Source of the DNA: Algorimicrobium sediminis
GTDB lineage: Bacteria > Bacteroidota > Bacteroidia > Flavobacteriales > Flavobacteriaceae
DNA: 64,000 nucleotides
Direction: 5' to 3'
Assembly (NCBI RefSeq): GCF_042684585.1
Contig: NZ_JBHULS010000002.1
Coordinates: 496,001-560,000 of the forward strand
The notes under the pieces are model-generated. The model had not been told where the DNA came from. It saw only the letters and a list, made by a program, of their open reading frames with translations, and did not search any database. A program made the position numbers and the translations under genes. Below are positions 35,587-44,502 of the stretch, in pieces (within the stretch, counting starts at the first letter, position 1; every line of letters begins with the position of its first letter).

Positions 35587-38500
35587 GTGACGCATTTTAA
35601 CTTAATAGTGCAAAAATTAGAGGCTTTTGTTAAACGTTACTACACCAACGAATTAATTAGGGGTAGTATTCTGTTTTTTGCCATTGGCTTTTTGTATTTT
35701 TTATTTACGGTATTTATTGAATATGTTTTTTGGTTTAGTACAACAACACGAACGGTTTTATTTTGGGCTTTTGTTGGGGTGGAAGTGGCGTTGTTTGTAA
35801 AGTTTATTGCAATACCATTGGCGCAACTGTTTAAGCTAAAAAGTGGTATAGACTATGTAGAAGCGTCAAAAATTATAGGTAAACATTTTCCAGAGGTTAA
35901 TGATAAACTGATTAACGTCCTTCAATTACAGGCACAAGGGGTAAATTCGGAACTGTTGTTGGCTAGTATTAATCAGAAATCTAAAGAACTACAGCCCATT
36001 CCGTTTAAATTAGCTATTAACTTTAAACAAAATATTAAGTTTTTAAAATATGCGGCTATACCAGTAGCCATTATTTTGCTGTCGGTTTTATTTGGGAAAC
36101 AATCATGGTTTAGCGATGGTTATAAGCGTGTGGTAAATCATGATGTGGCTTATCAACCACCGGCGCCGTTTCAATTTTTTGTATTAAACGACAAGCTTGA
36201 GGCTTTGGAAAACAGTAATTTTAAATTGCAGGTAACAACCCAGGGGCGTGTAGTACCAGAAAATGTATCGGTTGTGTATAACAACGAAACCTATGTTTTG
36301 CAGCAAACCAGTGTTGGGATGTTTGAGTACGTTTTTAACAGATTACAAACCGATGTTAATTTTCAATTGGTTGCCAATGGGGTGTTTTCTAAAACATACC
36401 GGTTAAATGTGGTTGCCGTACCAAGTATTGTGAGTTTTCAAATGCGTGTTAACTACCCTAAATATTTAAATAAAGCCAATGAGGTTTTTAAGGGCACCGG
36501 AAACGCTACAGTGCCAGAGGGAACTAACGTGGTATGGGAATTACAAACCAAAGCTACCGAGGAGGTGGTATTATATGCTGCGGATACCTTGCAATTTACT
36601 AAATCGGCAGCTGGACGTTACCAGTTAGAAAAGAAACTTCATGCGGATTTGGACTATTTAATTGCAGCCAGTAATGCGTCGTTACAAGATTTTGAACAGC
36701 TTGCTTTTTCTCTGAATGTAATAAAGGATGCTAATCCAGAGTTGCGCATAAAAATGGCAGTGGATAGCAGTAACCAACAAGATTTATATTTTTATGGCCA
36801 AGCCCTAGACGATCATGGATTAAAACGGTTACAGCTTATATATTATCCAGAAAATCAAGAATCTAATTCGAAATCTATTAATCTGACAATTGGTTCGGGA
36901 ACGGTAGCGGAGTTCATTACTGCCTTTCCTGATAATTTGGAATTAGAAGCCGGTGTTGTGTATCAATTATTTTTCAAACTTACTGATAATGATGTAGTTA
37001 ATGGTTATAAATCTGTTAATAGTAGGTTGTACAGCTATCGAAAACTTACCAAGGACGAGCTGGTTAGTAAGCAACTATCGGAGCAAAATGAAACCATAAA
37101 AGATTTGAATAAATCTTTAGAGCGTATGGAGGATCGTGAACAGGAGTTAGAATCTTTTTCTAAAGTCCAAAAGGAGAAATCGGAATTGTCATTTAACGAC
37201 AAGAAGAAGTTCGAAAACTTTATAAAACGCCAAAAGGAACAAGAAGCTTTAATGAAAAACTTCAATAAAAAACTCGAGGAGAATCTAGAGGAATTTCAAA
37301 AAGATAGGAATGAGGCGGATACGTTTAAGGAGGATCTTAAAGAGCGGTTAAAAGAGAACGAAGCGCAATTAAAAAAGGATGAAAAGTTACTGGAAGAGCT
37401 TGAGAAACTTCAAGATAAAATTAATAAGGAAGAATTAACAGAAAAGCTGGAGCAATTGGCCAAGCAAAATAAAAACCAAAAACGTAGTTTGGAGCAATTA
37501 TTAGAACTAACCAAACGGTATTACGTGGCCAAAAAAATGGAGAAGTTGCAGCAAGATTTAGAACGATTGGCTAAAGAACAGGAACAACTTGCAGAAAGTA
37601 CTGAAAGTGAAAATACAAAAAAAGCACAGGACTCCTTAAATAAATCCTTTCAGGATTTTCAGAAGGCCATGGACGCCTTGGAGAAGGACAACGAGCAATT
37701 AAAGCAGCCAATGGATTTACCTGCAGATGATAAAAAGGAAGCAGATATTAAGGAGGACCAGGAGGAAGCGGCTGGCCAACTTGGCAAGAAGGAAGATAAC
37801 GAAGCTGAAAATAATGAATCCGAGGCCGAAAAGAATTTAAAAAAAGCCCAACAAAAGCAACGTCAAGCTGCCCAAAAAATGAAGCAAATGGCGCAGCAAA
37901 TGAGCATGTCTATGCAAGCAAGTGGTGGTGAACAAATGGAGGAGGATTTGGAAATGTTACGCCAAATTTTAGACAATCTTATCCTGTTTTCGTTTGACCA
38001 AGAAGCCTTGATGGATCAGTTCAAAGCTATTGAAATTAATCACAATAAATACGCTGGATACTTGCGGAAACAAAACGATTTAAAGGAGCACTTTTCGCAT
38101 ATAGATGATAGTTTGTTCGCACTTTCCTTAAGGCAGCCTAAACTTTCGGAAATGGTTAATAAGGAAATTTCGGAAGTATTTTTTAATATGAATAAAGCTT
38201 TGGATCAGTTTTCGGAAAACAGACTGTATCAGGGCGTAGCCAATCAGCAATATACGGTTACTGCTGCAAACAATTTAGCTAACTTGTTAAGCGATTTGAT
38301 GAATCAGATGCAAATGCAAATGCAAATGTCGGGTTCGGGTAGTGGTGGTAAACCAGAACAAGGCCTACCGGATATTATAAAAAGTCAGGAGGAGCTAAAT
38401 AAGGAAATGGAAAACGGGATGCAAAAGAGTGATTCTGGTTCGCCTAAAGATTCCGGGGAAGGCAATCAGAAAGGAGATAAGGAAGGTGAAGAAGGCAAAA

Positions 38501-38994
38501 GAGGTAAAGCGGGTAGTCCGGAAACCGCACCTGATGGCACGCATGGAAAGGGAGATTCTGGAGACGGTACCGACAGTGAAATTTCTAAAGGTGAATTGTT
38601 TCGCATTTATCAACGGCAGCAAGAAATACGTCAAGCACTGGAAGATAAACTAGCTAAAGACGGTCTGCAGGGTGTTGGAAAAACTATTTTACGTGACATG
38701 GAGCAGGTAGAAATGGACTTGTTAAATAAAGGCATGACCAACAGAACCCTGCAACGCATGATGAATTTGCAGCATCAGCTTATGAAATTAGAAAATGCTG
38801 CCTTGGAACAAGGTCAGGACACCAAGCGGGAATCGGAGGCAAATAAAAAGGAATACAACAACCGCACGAATAGTAAAGTTCCAAAAGCGCAAGAATATTT
38901 CAATACAATGGAGATTTTAAATCGCCAAAGTTTACCTTTGCAGCCTGAATACAGAAAGAAAGTACAGGAATATTTTAAAAATACCAATGATTAG
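35587..38994 (+). CDS. DUF4175-family giant membrane-anchored coiled-coil protein
   Basis: A 1135-residue protein starting at GTG 35587. Hydrophobic helices lie at about 22-45, 55-80 and 151-170; these are followed by an Ig-like beta-rich region (about 200-480), a long charged coiled coil (about 490-720), and a low-complexity C-terminal third with Met/Gln runs (M-K-Q-M-A-Q-Q-M-S-M-S-M and M-N-Q-M-Q-M-Q-M-Q-M) and acidic/Gly/Ser linkers. This architecture fits DUF4175 proteins of Bacteroidota, whose function is unknown. It overlaps ybeY by 8 bases, so the two are translationally linked. A structural envelope role is plausible but only inferred. Confidence 0.85.
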   Translation: MTHFNLIVQKLEAFVKRYYTNELIRGSILFFAIGFLYFLFTVFIEYVFWFSTTTRTVLFWAFVGVEVALFVKFIAIPLAQLFKLKSGIDYVEASKIIGKHFPEVNDKLINVLQLQAQGVNSELLLASINQKSKELQPIPFKLAINFKQNIKFLKYAAIPVAIILLSVLFGKQSWFSDGYKRVVNHDVAYQPPAPFQFFVLNDKLEALENSNFKLQVTTQGRVVPENVSVVYNNETYVLQQTSVGMFEYVFNRLQTDVNFQLVANGVFSKTYRLNVVAVPSIVSFQMRVNYPKYLNKANEVFKGTGNATVPEGTNVVWELQTKATEEVVLYAADTLQFTKSAAGRYQLEKKLHADLDYLIAASNASLQDFEQLAFSLNVIKDANPELRIKMAVDSSNQQDLYFYGQALDDHGLKRLQLIYYPENQESNSKSINLTIGSGTVAEFITAFPDNLELEAGVVYQLFFKLTDNDVVNGYKSVNSRLYSYRKLTKDELVSKQLSEQNETIKDLNKSLERMEDREQELESFSKVQKEKSELSFNDKKKFENFIKRQKEQEALMKNFNKKLEENLEEFQKDRNEADTFKEDLKERLKENEAQLKKDEKLLEELEKLQDKINKEELTEKLEQLAKQNKNQKRSLEQLLELTKRYYVAKKMEKLQQDLERLAKEQEQLAESTESENTKKAQDSLNKSFQDFQKAMDALEKDNEQLKQPMDLPADDKKEADIKEDQEEAAGQLGKKEDNEAENNESEAEKNLKKAQQKQRQAAQKMKQMAQQMSMSMQASGGEQMEEDLEMLRQILDNLILFSFDQEALMDQFKAIEINHNKYAGYLRKQNDLKEHFSHIDDSLFALSLRQPKLSEMVNKEISEVFFNMNKALDQFSENRLYQGVANQQYTVTAANNLANLLSDLMNQMQMQMQMSGSGSGGKPEQGLPDIIKSQEELNKEMENGMQKSDSGSPKDSGEGNQKGDKEGEEGKRGKAGSPETAPDGTHGKGDSGDGTDSEISKGELFRIYQRQQEIRQALEDKLAKDGLQGVGKTILRDMEQVEMDLLNKGMTNRTLQRMMNLQHQLMKLENAALEQGQDTKRESEANKKEYNNRTNSKVPKAQEYFNTMEILNRQSLPLQPEYRKKVQEYFKNTND

Positions 38995-39400
38995 TTTTAA
39001 TAGTGAAAATGATTTTGTTTTAGCGGATCCCGAGCAGTTAGAAACGTGGATTACGGAGGTTGTTGCCAATGAAAATTTTGAGTTGGGTGAAATCAATTAT
39101 ATATTTTGCAGCGATGAGTATTTACATGATTTAAATGTGAAATACCTTAATCATGATACCTTAACGGACGTTATTAGCTTTGATTACACTGTGGGAAATG
39201 TAATACAAGGCGATATTTACATTTCAACAGATCGTGTTGCCGATAACGCTAAAGATTTTAAGGTGTCGTTTGCGGAAGAACTCCACCGGGTTATGGTGCA
39301 CGGAATTTTGCACTACTGCGGCTACAAAGACAAATCTGATTTAGAATTGGCAGCCATGCGCCGGATGGAGGATTACTATCTGAACCGCTTTAAAGGATAA
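38987..39400 (+). CDS. ybeY: Endoribonuclease YbeY (rRNA maturation)
   Basis: A 137-residue single-strand endoribonuclease that matures 16S rRNA 3' ends and takes part in ribosome quality control. The metal site is H-G-I-L-H-Y-C-G-Y-K-D at about 105-115: the first two His are present, while the third ligand is Asp where many families have His. Other conserved parts are N-Y-I-F-C-S-D-E-Y-L and H-D-T-L-T-D-V-I-S-F-D. Starts inside the end of the DUF4175 gene. Followed after 57 bases by a parS-like site and mnmG. Confidence 0.9.
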   Translation: MISFNSENDFVLADPEQLETWITEVVANENFELGEINYIFCSDEYLHDLNVKYLNHDTLTDVISFDYTVGNVIQGDIYISTDRVADNAKDFKVSFAEELHRVMVHGILHYCGYKDKSDLELAAMRRMEDYYLNRFKG

Positions 39401-39457
39401 GGCATTTTATGGTATATTTGCAAAATTTTTGTTTGGTGGTAAACCAATTAATGTAAT

Positions 39458-39473
39458 TGTTCCACGTGGAACA
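39458..39473. other. parS-like centromere site upstream of mnmG
   Basis: TGTTCCACGTGGAACA is a perfect 16-bp palindrome and matches the bacterial parS consensus, with the same core as Pseudomonas parS sites. It ends 17 bases before the mnmG start. ParB would bind here and recruit SMC to organise the origin region. Confidence 0.85.
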
Positions 39474-39490
39474 TATAATATAGGATAGTC

Positions 39491-41362
39491 ATGTTTAATG
39501 ATATTTATGATGTTGTGGTAGTAGGAGGTGGGCATGCAGGAAGCGAAGCCGCTGCCGCCGCTGCCAATATGGGAAGCAAAACGTTGCTTATAACTATGAA
39601 TTTGCAAAACATTGCGCAAATGTCTTGCAATCCAGCTATGGGTGGAATTGCAAAAGGTCAAATAGTACGCGAAATTGATGCCTTGGGTGGATATAGCGGC
39701 ATTGTTAGCGATACGTCTGCAATCCAATTTAAGATGCTTAATAAAAGTAAGGGACCTGCAATGTGGAGTCCACGGGTGCAGAGTGATCGTATGCGTTTTG
39801 CTGAAGACTGGCGGATGATGTTAGAGAGCACTAAAAATCTGGATTTTTATCAAGAAATGGTGTCTGGTTTGGTTGTGGAAAAGGGTCAAGTTACTGGTGT
39901 TAAAACCTCTTTGGGTATTGTTATAAAGGCGAAGTCTGTAGTGCTTACAAACGGAACTTTCTTAAATGGCTTAATTCATATAGGCGATAAAAACTTTGGT
40001 GGTGGACGCGCAGGAGAAAAGGCTGCTATCGGTATTACGGAGCAACTTGTAAGCTTGGGGTTTGAAGCAGGTAGGATGAAAACAGGTACGCCGCCCAGAG
40101 TGGATGGCCGGTCCTTGGATTTTTCAAAAATGATTGAACAGCCAGGCGATGCTAATCCTGAAAAATTTTCATTTTTAGATATTACGAAACCGCTTTCAAA
40201 TCAGCGGTCTTGTCATTTAACTTACACCAGTAATGAGGTTCACGACTTATTGCGTGAAGGGTTCGATAGGTCGCCTATGTTTAACGGACGTATTAAAAGT
40301 TTAGGGCCACGATATTGTCCTTCTATTGAAGATAAAATTAATCGTTTTGCGGATAAGGAGCGGCATCAACTATTTATTGAGCCAGAAGGTTGGAATACGG
40401 TGGAGTATTATGTAAATGGTTTTTCTACATCGCTCCCAGAAGATGTGCAGTATAAGGCGTTACGTTCGGTGGCAGGCTTTGAACACGTTAAATTTTTTAG
40501 ACCGGGTTATGCTATCGAATACGATTATTTTCCACCTACCCAATTACAACATACATTAGAAACCAAGTTAGTGGAAGGTTTATATTTTGCCGGTCAAATT
40601 AACGGTACTACGGGTTATGAGGAAGCCGCTTGTCAAGGTTTAATGGCTGGTATTAATGCGTCGTTAAAAGTACAAGAGAAAGAACCTTTTATTTTAACAC
40701 GTAGTGAGGCGTATATAGGGGTTTTAATAGACGATTTAATTACCAAGGGAACGGAAGAACCATACAGAATGTTTACTTCTCGCGCAGAATACAGAACACT
40801 ATTACGCCAGGATAATGCCGATATGCGTTTAACACCGCTGTCCTACAAATTAGGTTTGGCTAGTGAAGCGCGTTTAAAACGTATGGAAGAAAAGCATCGT
40901 AAGGCAGAAGCATTCGTTCAGTTTTTTAAAGATACTAGTGTAAAGCCAGAGGAGATAAATCCTATTTTGCAGGCTAACAATTCGGCACCTATGTCGCAGT
41001 CAGATAAAATGTTTAAAATTTTTGCACGCCCAAATATTAGTATTTCGGATATGCAAAAAGTAGCAAGCGTTTCGGATTATATTGAAACTTTTAAATTAGA
41101 TGGAGAAGAAATTGAACAAGCCGAAATTCAGGTTAAGTATGCTGGTTATATAAACAAGGAAAAGAACAATGCCGATAAATTAAGCAGGCTAGAAAATATA
41201 AAAATTCCTAAAAACTTCGATTATTTTAAATTGCAATCCATGAGTATGGAGGCGCGAGAAAAATTAAACGCTATTCAGCCTGTTACCATATCGCAGGCAT
41301 CCAGAATTAGTGGTGTATCGCCTAGCGATGTGTCGGTGTTGCTAGTTTATTTGGGTCGTTAG
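39491..41362 (+). CDS. mnmG: tRNA uridine-5-carboxymethylaminomethyl modification enzyme MnmG (GidA)
   Basis: A 623-residue FAD enzyme that, with MnmE, modifies the wobble U34 of several tRNAs. The FAD-binding loop is G-G-G-H-A-G-S-E-A-A at about 11-20. Also seen are the family signatures S-C-N-P-A-M-G-G-I-A-K-G, G-R-M-K-T-G-T-P-P-R, G-P-R-Y-C-P-S-I-E-D-K and G-Q-I-N-G-T-T-G-Y-E-E-A-A-x-Q-G. The C-terminal helical domain ends with R-I-S-G-V-S-P-S-D-V-S-V-L. Flanked on both sides by parS-like palindromes; mnmG is often near the chromosomal origin. Confidence 0.96.
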   Translation: MFNDIYDVVVVGGGHAGSEAAAAAANMGSKTLLITMNLQNIAQMSCNPAMGGIAKGQIVREIDALGGYSGIVSDTSAIQFKMLNKSKGPAMWSPRVQSDRMRFAEDWRMMLESTKNLDFYQEMVSGLVVEKGQVTGVKTSLGIVIKAKSVVLTNGTFLNGLIHIGDKNFGGGRAGEKAAIGITEQLVSLGFEAGRMKTGTPPRVDGRSLDFSKMIEQPGDANPEKFSFLDITKPLSNQRSCHLTYTSNEVHDLLREGFDRSPMFNGRIKSLGPRYCPSIEDKINRFADKERHQLFIEPEGWNTVEYYVNGFSTSLPEDVQYKALRSVAGFEHVKFFRPGYAIEYDYFPPTQLQHTLETKLVEGLYFAGQINGTTGYEEAACQGLMAGINASLKVQEKEPFILTRSEAYIGVLIDDLITKGTEEPYRMFTSRAEYRTLLRQDNADMRLTPLSYKLGLASEARLKRMEEKHRKAEAFVQFFKDTSVKPEEINPILQANNSAPMSQSDKMFKIFARPNISISDMQKVASVSDYIETFKLDGEEIEQAEIQVKYAGYINKEKNNADKLSRLENIKIPKNFDYFKLQSMSMEAREKLNAIQPVTISQASRISGVSPSDVSVLLVYLGR

Positions 41363-41367
41363 TTGTT

Positions 41368-41389
41368 AACTGTTCCACGTGGAACAGTT
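41368..41389. other. Second parS-like site downstream of mnmG
   Basis: AACTGTTCCACGTGGAACAGTT, a perfect 22-bp palindrome containing the same 16-bp parS core (41371-41386) as the upstream site. It starts 5 bases after the mnmG stop. The extended symmetry could also form a hairpin, but the core match favours ParB binding. Confidence 0.85.
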
Positions 41390-41514
41390 TTGTTTTTTAA
41401 ATAAACCTATATAAAATAGCGCATTTTAATAGGTTTTATTTTTTTTAAATAGCCAATAATATTTTGGTGTGTTGGTAAAAAATATAAGCATATATCCGCT
41501 GTAAATTAAGTGAA

Positions 41515-42366
41515 GTGAAGACGAAAGAAAATGTATTTCAGGTTATCGATTATTCAGTTTCAAATGAAAGCTTTCATTTGAAAAAGCATTCAGATTTCGA
41601 TATTTTAGTAACTACCCCACAACCAAAAGCAGAGGGATTATATCGGTATTATAAAAGCGAGGATTATATTTCTCATACAGATGCTAGACGAAATAGTTTT
41701 GAGAAATTATACCATCTTGTTCGCGAGTTTGCATTGAAGCGTAAGTTAGCTCTTATTAAAAAGTATGGTGGCTCAAAAAAACGCCTTTTGGATGTTGGCT
41801 GTGGTACCGGTGAATTTATTCAAAAGGCACAGCAGCAAAATTGGCAGGTTACAGGTGTTGAACCAAATGAAGGGGCACGACGTTTGGCTAATGTTAAAAC
41901 TGAAAATGCAGTAACAGATATAGATGCGTTGCCTTTATTAACATCAAAATCTTTCGATGTTATTACACTTTGGCATGTTTTGGAACACCTTCCAAATTTA
42001 CACGAACAGATTAACGTGTTTAAAAAACTTTTAACGGATGATGGTGCTTTAGTAGTCGCCGTTCCAAATTTTAAAAGTTTTGATGCACAACATTATAAAA
42101 ACTTTTGGGCGGCTTACGACGTGCCCAGACATTTGTGGCACTTTTCGGAAAAAGGAATGAAACAATTAATGGCACACCACGGTTTACAAGTTGTTGCTGT
42201 TAAACCAATGATTTTTGATGCGTTTTATGTGAGCTTACTTTCAGAAAAATATAAATCGGGAAACATGAATTTTATTAAGGCATTTTTAATTGGTGCGAAG
42301 TCTAATTGGCATGCGCGGCATACGGGAGCCTATTCTTCCCTTATATATATCATAAAAAAGCAATAA
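41515..42366 (+). CDS. Class I SAM-dependent methyltransferase
   Basis: A 283-residue methyltransferase starting at GTG 41515. The SAM-binding motif I is L-L-D-V-G-C-G-T-G-E-F-I at about 96-107, with G-V-E-P-N-E motif II and D-V-I-T-L-W-H-V-L-E-H-L as motif IV. The N-terminal portion (Y-R-Y-Y-K-S-E-D-Y-I-S-H-T-D) fits the group acting on small molecules, lipids or quinone precursors, but the substrate is not evident. About 125 bases separate it from the parS-like site; expression may depend on a promoter in that gap. Confidence 0.85.
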   Translation: MKTKENVFQVIDYSVSNESFHLKKHSDFDILVTTPQPKAEGLYRYYKSEDYISHTDARRNSFEKLYHLVREFALKRKLALIKKYGGSKKRLLDVGCGTGEFIQKAQQQNWQVTGVEPNEGARRLANVKTENAVTDIDALPLLTSKSFDVITLWHVLEHLPNLHEQINVFKKLLTDDGALVVAVPNFKSFDAQHYKNFWAAYDVPRHLWHFSEKGMKQLMAHHGLQVVAVKPMIFDAFYVSLLSEKYKSGNMNFIKAFLIGAKSNWHARHTGAYSSLIYIIKKQ

Positions 42367-42561
42367 AACGCATTTAAGCTTAAAATAAGACCAGATTTAA
42401 CCGTGTTACTTGGAAATGGGTTCAGGTGTTTTTAAAACGCGTTAAAAAGGCTGTAAATGCGTTGTTTTTAATTGTTTTTAGTAATTATTTTTTTAAAATC
42501 GATAGTTTTTAGTTATATTTTAAAAATAAGGGCCATCAGTAAAACAAGCAGATTACTTTAC

Positions 42562-42569
42562 TACATTTG
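42562..42569 (+). promoter_or_regulatory. Candidate -7 element for the OmpH-like gene
   Basis: TACATTTG matches TAnnTTTG and lies 28 bases before the ATG at 42598. It also argues against a TTG/ATG start further upstream, because translation from there would precede the transcript. Confidence 0.5.
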
Positions 42570-42597
42570 CGCTCTAAAAAAATTTAAACTACTAATA

Positions 42598-43122
42598 ATG
42601 AAAAAAAACTTTTTAGTATTATTTGCTGTACTTGTAACAGTCTTGTCTTGTAATACAAACTCGGAAAAAATAGGCTTTGTAAATAACAGCGAACTAATAA
42701 ACACCTATCAAGAGAAAATTGATATGGAAGCGGCCTTAAAATTGGAAATTGAGGCATTCCAAAAGCGCACGGATAGTATTAGTCAAGCGTTTCAAAAAGA
42801 AGCACAAGGGTTCCAAATAAAAGCCCAAGGCATGAAACCGGAGGCTGCACAAGCGGAGTACCAAATTTTGGGTCAGAAACAACAAATGTTACAGCAGCGA
42901 ATTCAGCAAGAAGAGTCTGAAATTCAGCAAAGAAGTCAAGCGAGTATAGATACCTTAATTAAAAAAGTGCGCACCTTTGTTAAAGATTATGGTAAACAAA
43001 ACGGGTATACTTTTATTTTAGGGAGTAATGAGGCTGGAAGCGTAATGTATGGTAAGGACGAATACGATTTAACAAAAATTATTGCAGAAGCGTTAAATGC
43101 GGCTTATAAAGAGGCTAAATAG
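42598..43122 (+). CDS. OmpH/Skp-like periplasmic chaperone lipoprotein
   Basis: A 174-residue lipoprotein: MKKNFLVLFAVLVTVLSC with Cys18, then a Skp-like sequence with I-G-F-V-N-N-S-E-L-I-N at the start of the mature part, a Gln- and Glu-rich coiled coil (about 45-120), and the closing F-I-L-G-S-N-E-A-G-S-V-M-Y segment typical of OmpH proteins. Skp-type trimers hold unfolded outer-membrane proteins. The lipid anchor is unlike classical soluble Skp, but such variants occur in Bacteroidota. A terminator follows at 43149-43181. Confidence 0.82.
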   Translation: MKKNFLVLFAVLVTVLSCNTNSEKIGFVNNSELINTYQEKIDMEAALKLEIEAFQKRTDSISQAFQKEAQGFQIKAQGMKPEAAQAEYQILGQKQQMLQQRIQQEESEIQQRSQASIDTLIKKVRTFVKDYGKQNGYTFILGSNEAGSVMYGKDEYDLTKIIAEALNAAYKEAK

Positions 43123-43148
43123 CAGAGCGCCTTCGTAACTTTATAACC

Positions 43149-43181
43149 AAAAAAGCCAGTTAGTTTTTAACTGGCTTTTTT
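43149..43181. terminator. Bidirectional terminator overlapping the end of holB
   Basis: GCCAGTTA (43155-43162), loop GTTTT, TAACTGGC (43168-43175), flanked by A6 and T6. The right arm encodes the last residues of holB, including its stop, so it doubles as coding sequence. Confidence 0.85.
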
Positions 43182-44321
43182 ATGCATTAACCGGGTTAAC
43201 TTAATGGATAAATCGGTTAAAATTATTTTTGCGTTACCGTTTCGTTCAATATGATATATCGCTTCCTGAATTTCATTGGAAATGTCTGTAATATTATTCC
43301 CATGTATAAAAGGTGCAAATTTTTCTAATTTAAAACCCTCTGTTTTTGGTTCAAAATAAACCAAATCCGTGGCCCCGTAATTAAGCATAAGGGCCTGCCT
43401 AAAAAAGTTTAGGCAAAATTGTAAAAACTGCTTTTGGGTTTCGCGCCCTGTTTTGGCAATATCCTCGCTCCACGTTATTAAATCGTGAATGGCCGCCTTG
43501 TTTCCTTTAGCTTTAAAAGCGCTTCTAATCCAGAAAATAAACCATGTTTCGAACTGAATGTCTTCGGAATCATGATAAACCAAATCGCACGCTTTATTGT
43601 AATTACCATTGGCTTGATGGGCAATTTTTGCCGCTACAGAAGCCTCTATTTGGTATGCTTTTACCAACGCATTTGCAATTACTGTTTCGGTTAAGGGTGG
43701 AAAGTGTATAACCTGGCAACGCGATCGGATGGTACTAATAAGTTGTTCTTCGTTTTCGGTTATTAAAATAAACATGGTTTTAGCTGGCGGTTCTTCTATA
43801 AGTTTTAACAGCTTGTTGGCTGCATCGGCGTTCATTTTTTCGGCCATCCAAATAATGGTAATCTTATAGCCACCTTCATAAGATTTTAGCGAGATGTTTT
43901 TTAAAATATCTTTGGCTTCATGAACACTTATTAAACCTTGCTTTTTTTCAATACCAATTTTTTTATACCAATCAAATAAATTGCCATACGGTTGCTGATT
44001 TAACAAGTCGCGCCAAGCTTCTAAAAACTGACTAGAAACAGCATGGCTTCGTATTTTACCTACAGCAGCTACCGGGTACGAAAAATGTAAATCTGGATGC
44101 GAAAAGTTTTTAAATTTTAGGTTGCAGGCTGTATTTGGTCCTGTATTTTCACCTGCTGTGTTGTTGCAAAGTATATATCTGGCATAAGCAATGGCCATGG
44201 GTAAGGTGCCAGATCCTTCTGGCCCTACAAAAAGCTGTGCATGCGGAATACGACCATTATCAGCGCTTTGCGTTAAATGGTTTTTAATATGATCCTGCCC
44301 TAAAATATCGCTAAATAACAT
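43167..44321 (-). CDS. holB: DNA polymerase III subunit delta' (clamp loader)
   Basis: A 384-residue AAA+ clamp-loader subunit. Near the N-terminus: I-L-G-Q-D-H-I-K-N-H-L then R-I-P-H-A-Q-L-F-V-G-P-E-G-S-G with a degenerate P-loop. Further on, W-M-A-E-K-M-N-A-D-A-A-N-K-L-L-K-L-I-E-E-P-P is a hallmark of delta'/gamma proteins, followed by T-I-R-S-R-C-Q (SRC motif). The zinc-finger Cys cluster common in gamma/tau is reduced. The C-terminal helical collar is present. The last four residues and stop overlap the terminator hairpin. Confidence 0.9.
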   Translation of the reverse strand: MLFSDILGQDHIKNHLTQSADNGRIPHAQLFVGPEGSGTLPMAIAYARYILCNNTAGENTGPNTACNLKFKNFSHPDLHFSYPVAAVGKIRSHAVSSQFLEAWRDLLNQQPYGNLFDWYKKIGIEKKQGLISVHEAKDILKNISLKSYEGGYKITIIWMAEKMNADAANKLLKLIEEPPAKTMFILITENEEQLISTIRSRCQVIHFPPLTETVIANALVKAYQIEASVAAKIAHQANGNYNKACDLVYHDSEDIQFETWFIFWIRSAFKAKGNKAAIHDLITWSEDIAKTGRETQKQFLQFCLNFFRQALMLNYGATDLVYFEPKTEGFKLEKFAPFIHGNNITDISNEIQEAIYHIERNGNAKIILTDLSIKLTRLMHKKAS

Positions 44322-44444
44322 ATAGCAAACCTACATATTTTTTTTCAGTTTATAATTGTTACAGCACAAAACAAAACCAGTACCAAATGGCAAGTAAATC
44401 TGTAAAGTCCGGTAAATTGTAAAGGCATTATTGAGGGAAACATA

Positions 44445-44452
44445 TATATTTG
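44445..44452 (+). promoter_or_regulatory. Candidate -7 element for pgk
   Basis: TATATTTG matches TAnnTTTG about 50 bases before the pgk ATG. A TTG at 44417-44419 is 25 bases upstream, longer than ideal. An AAGGA ribosome-binding-like sequence lies at 44491-44495, 7 bases before the ATG at 44503, stronger than most in this window. Confidence 0.5.
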
Positions 44453-44502
44453 TACTACAACAACTAATTACAACAAACAATAACCACCAAAAGGACAATA
44501 CT

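Noticed and set aside
42472..42597. 42-residue N-terminal extension of the OmpH-like protein
   Set aside because: A -7 element lies within it and the lipobox signal begins at the later ATG.
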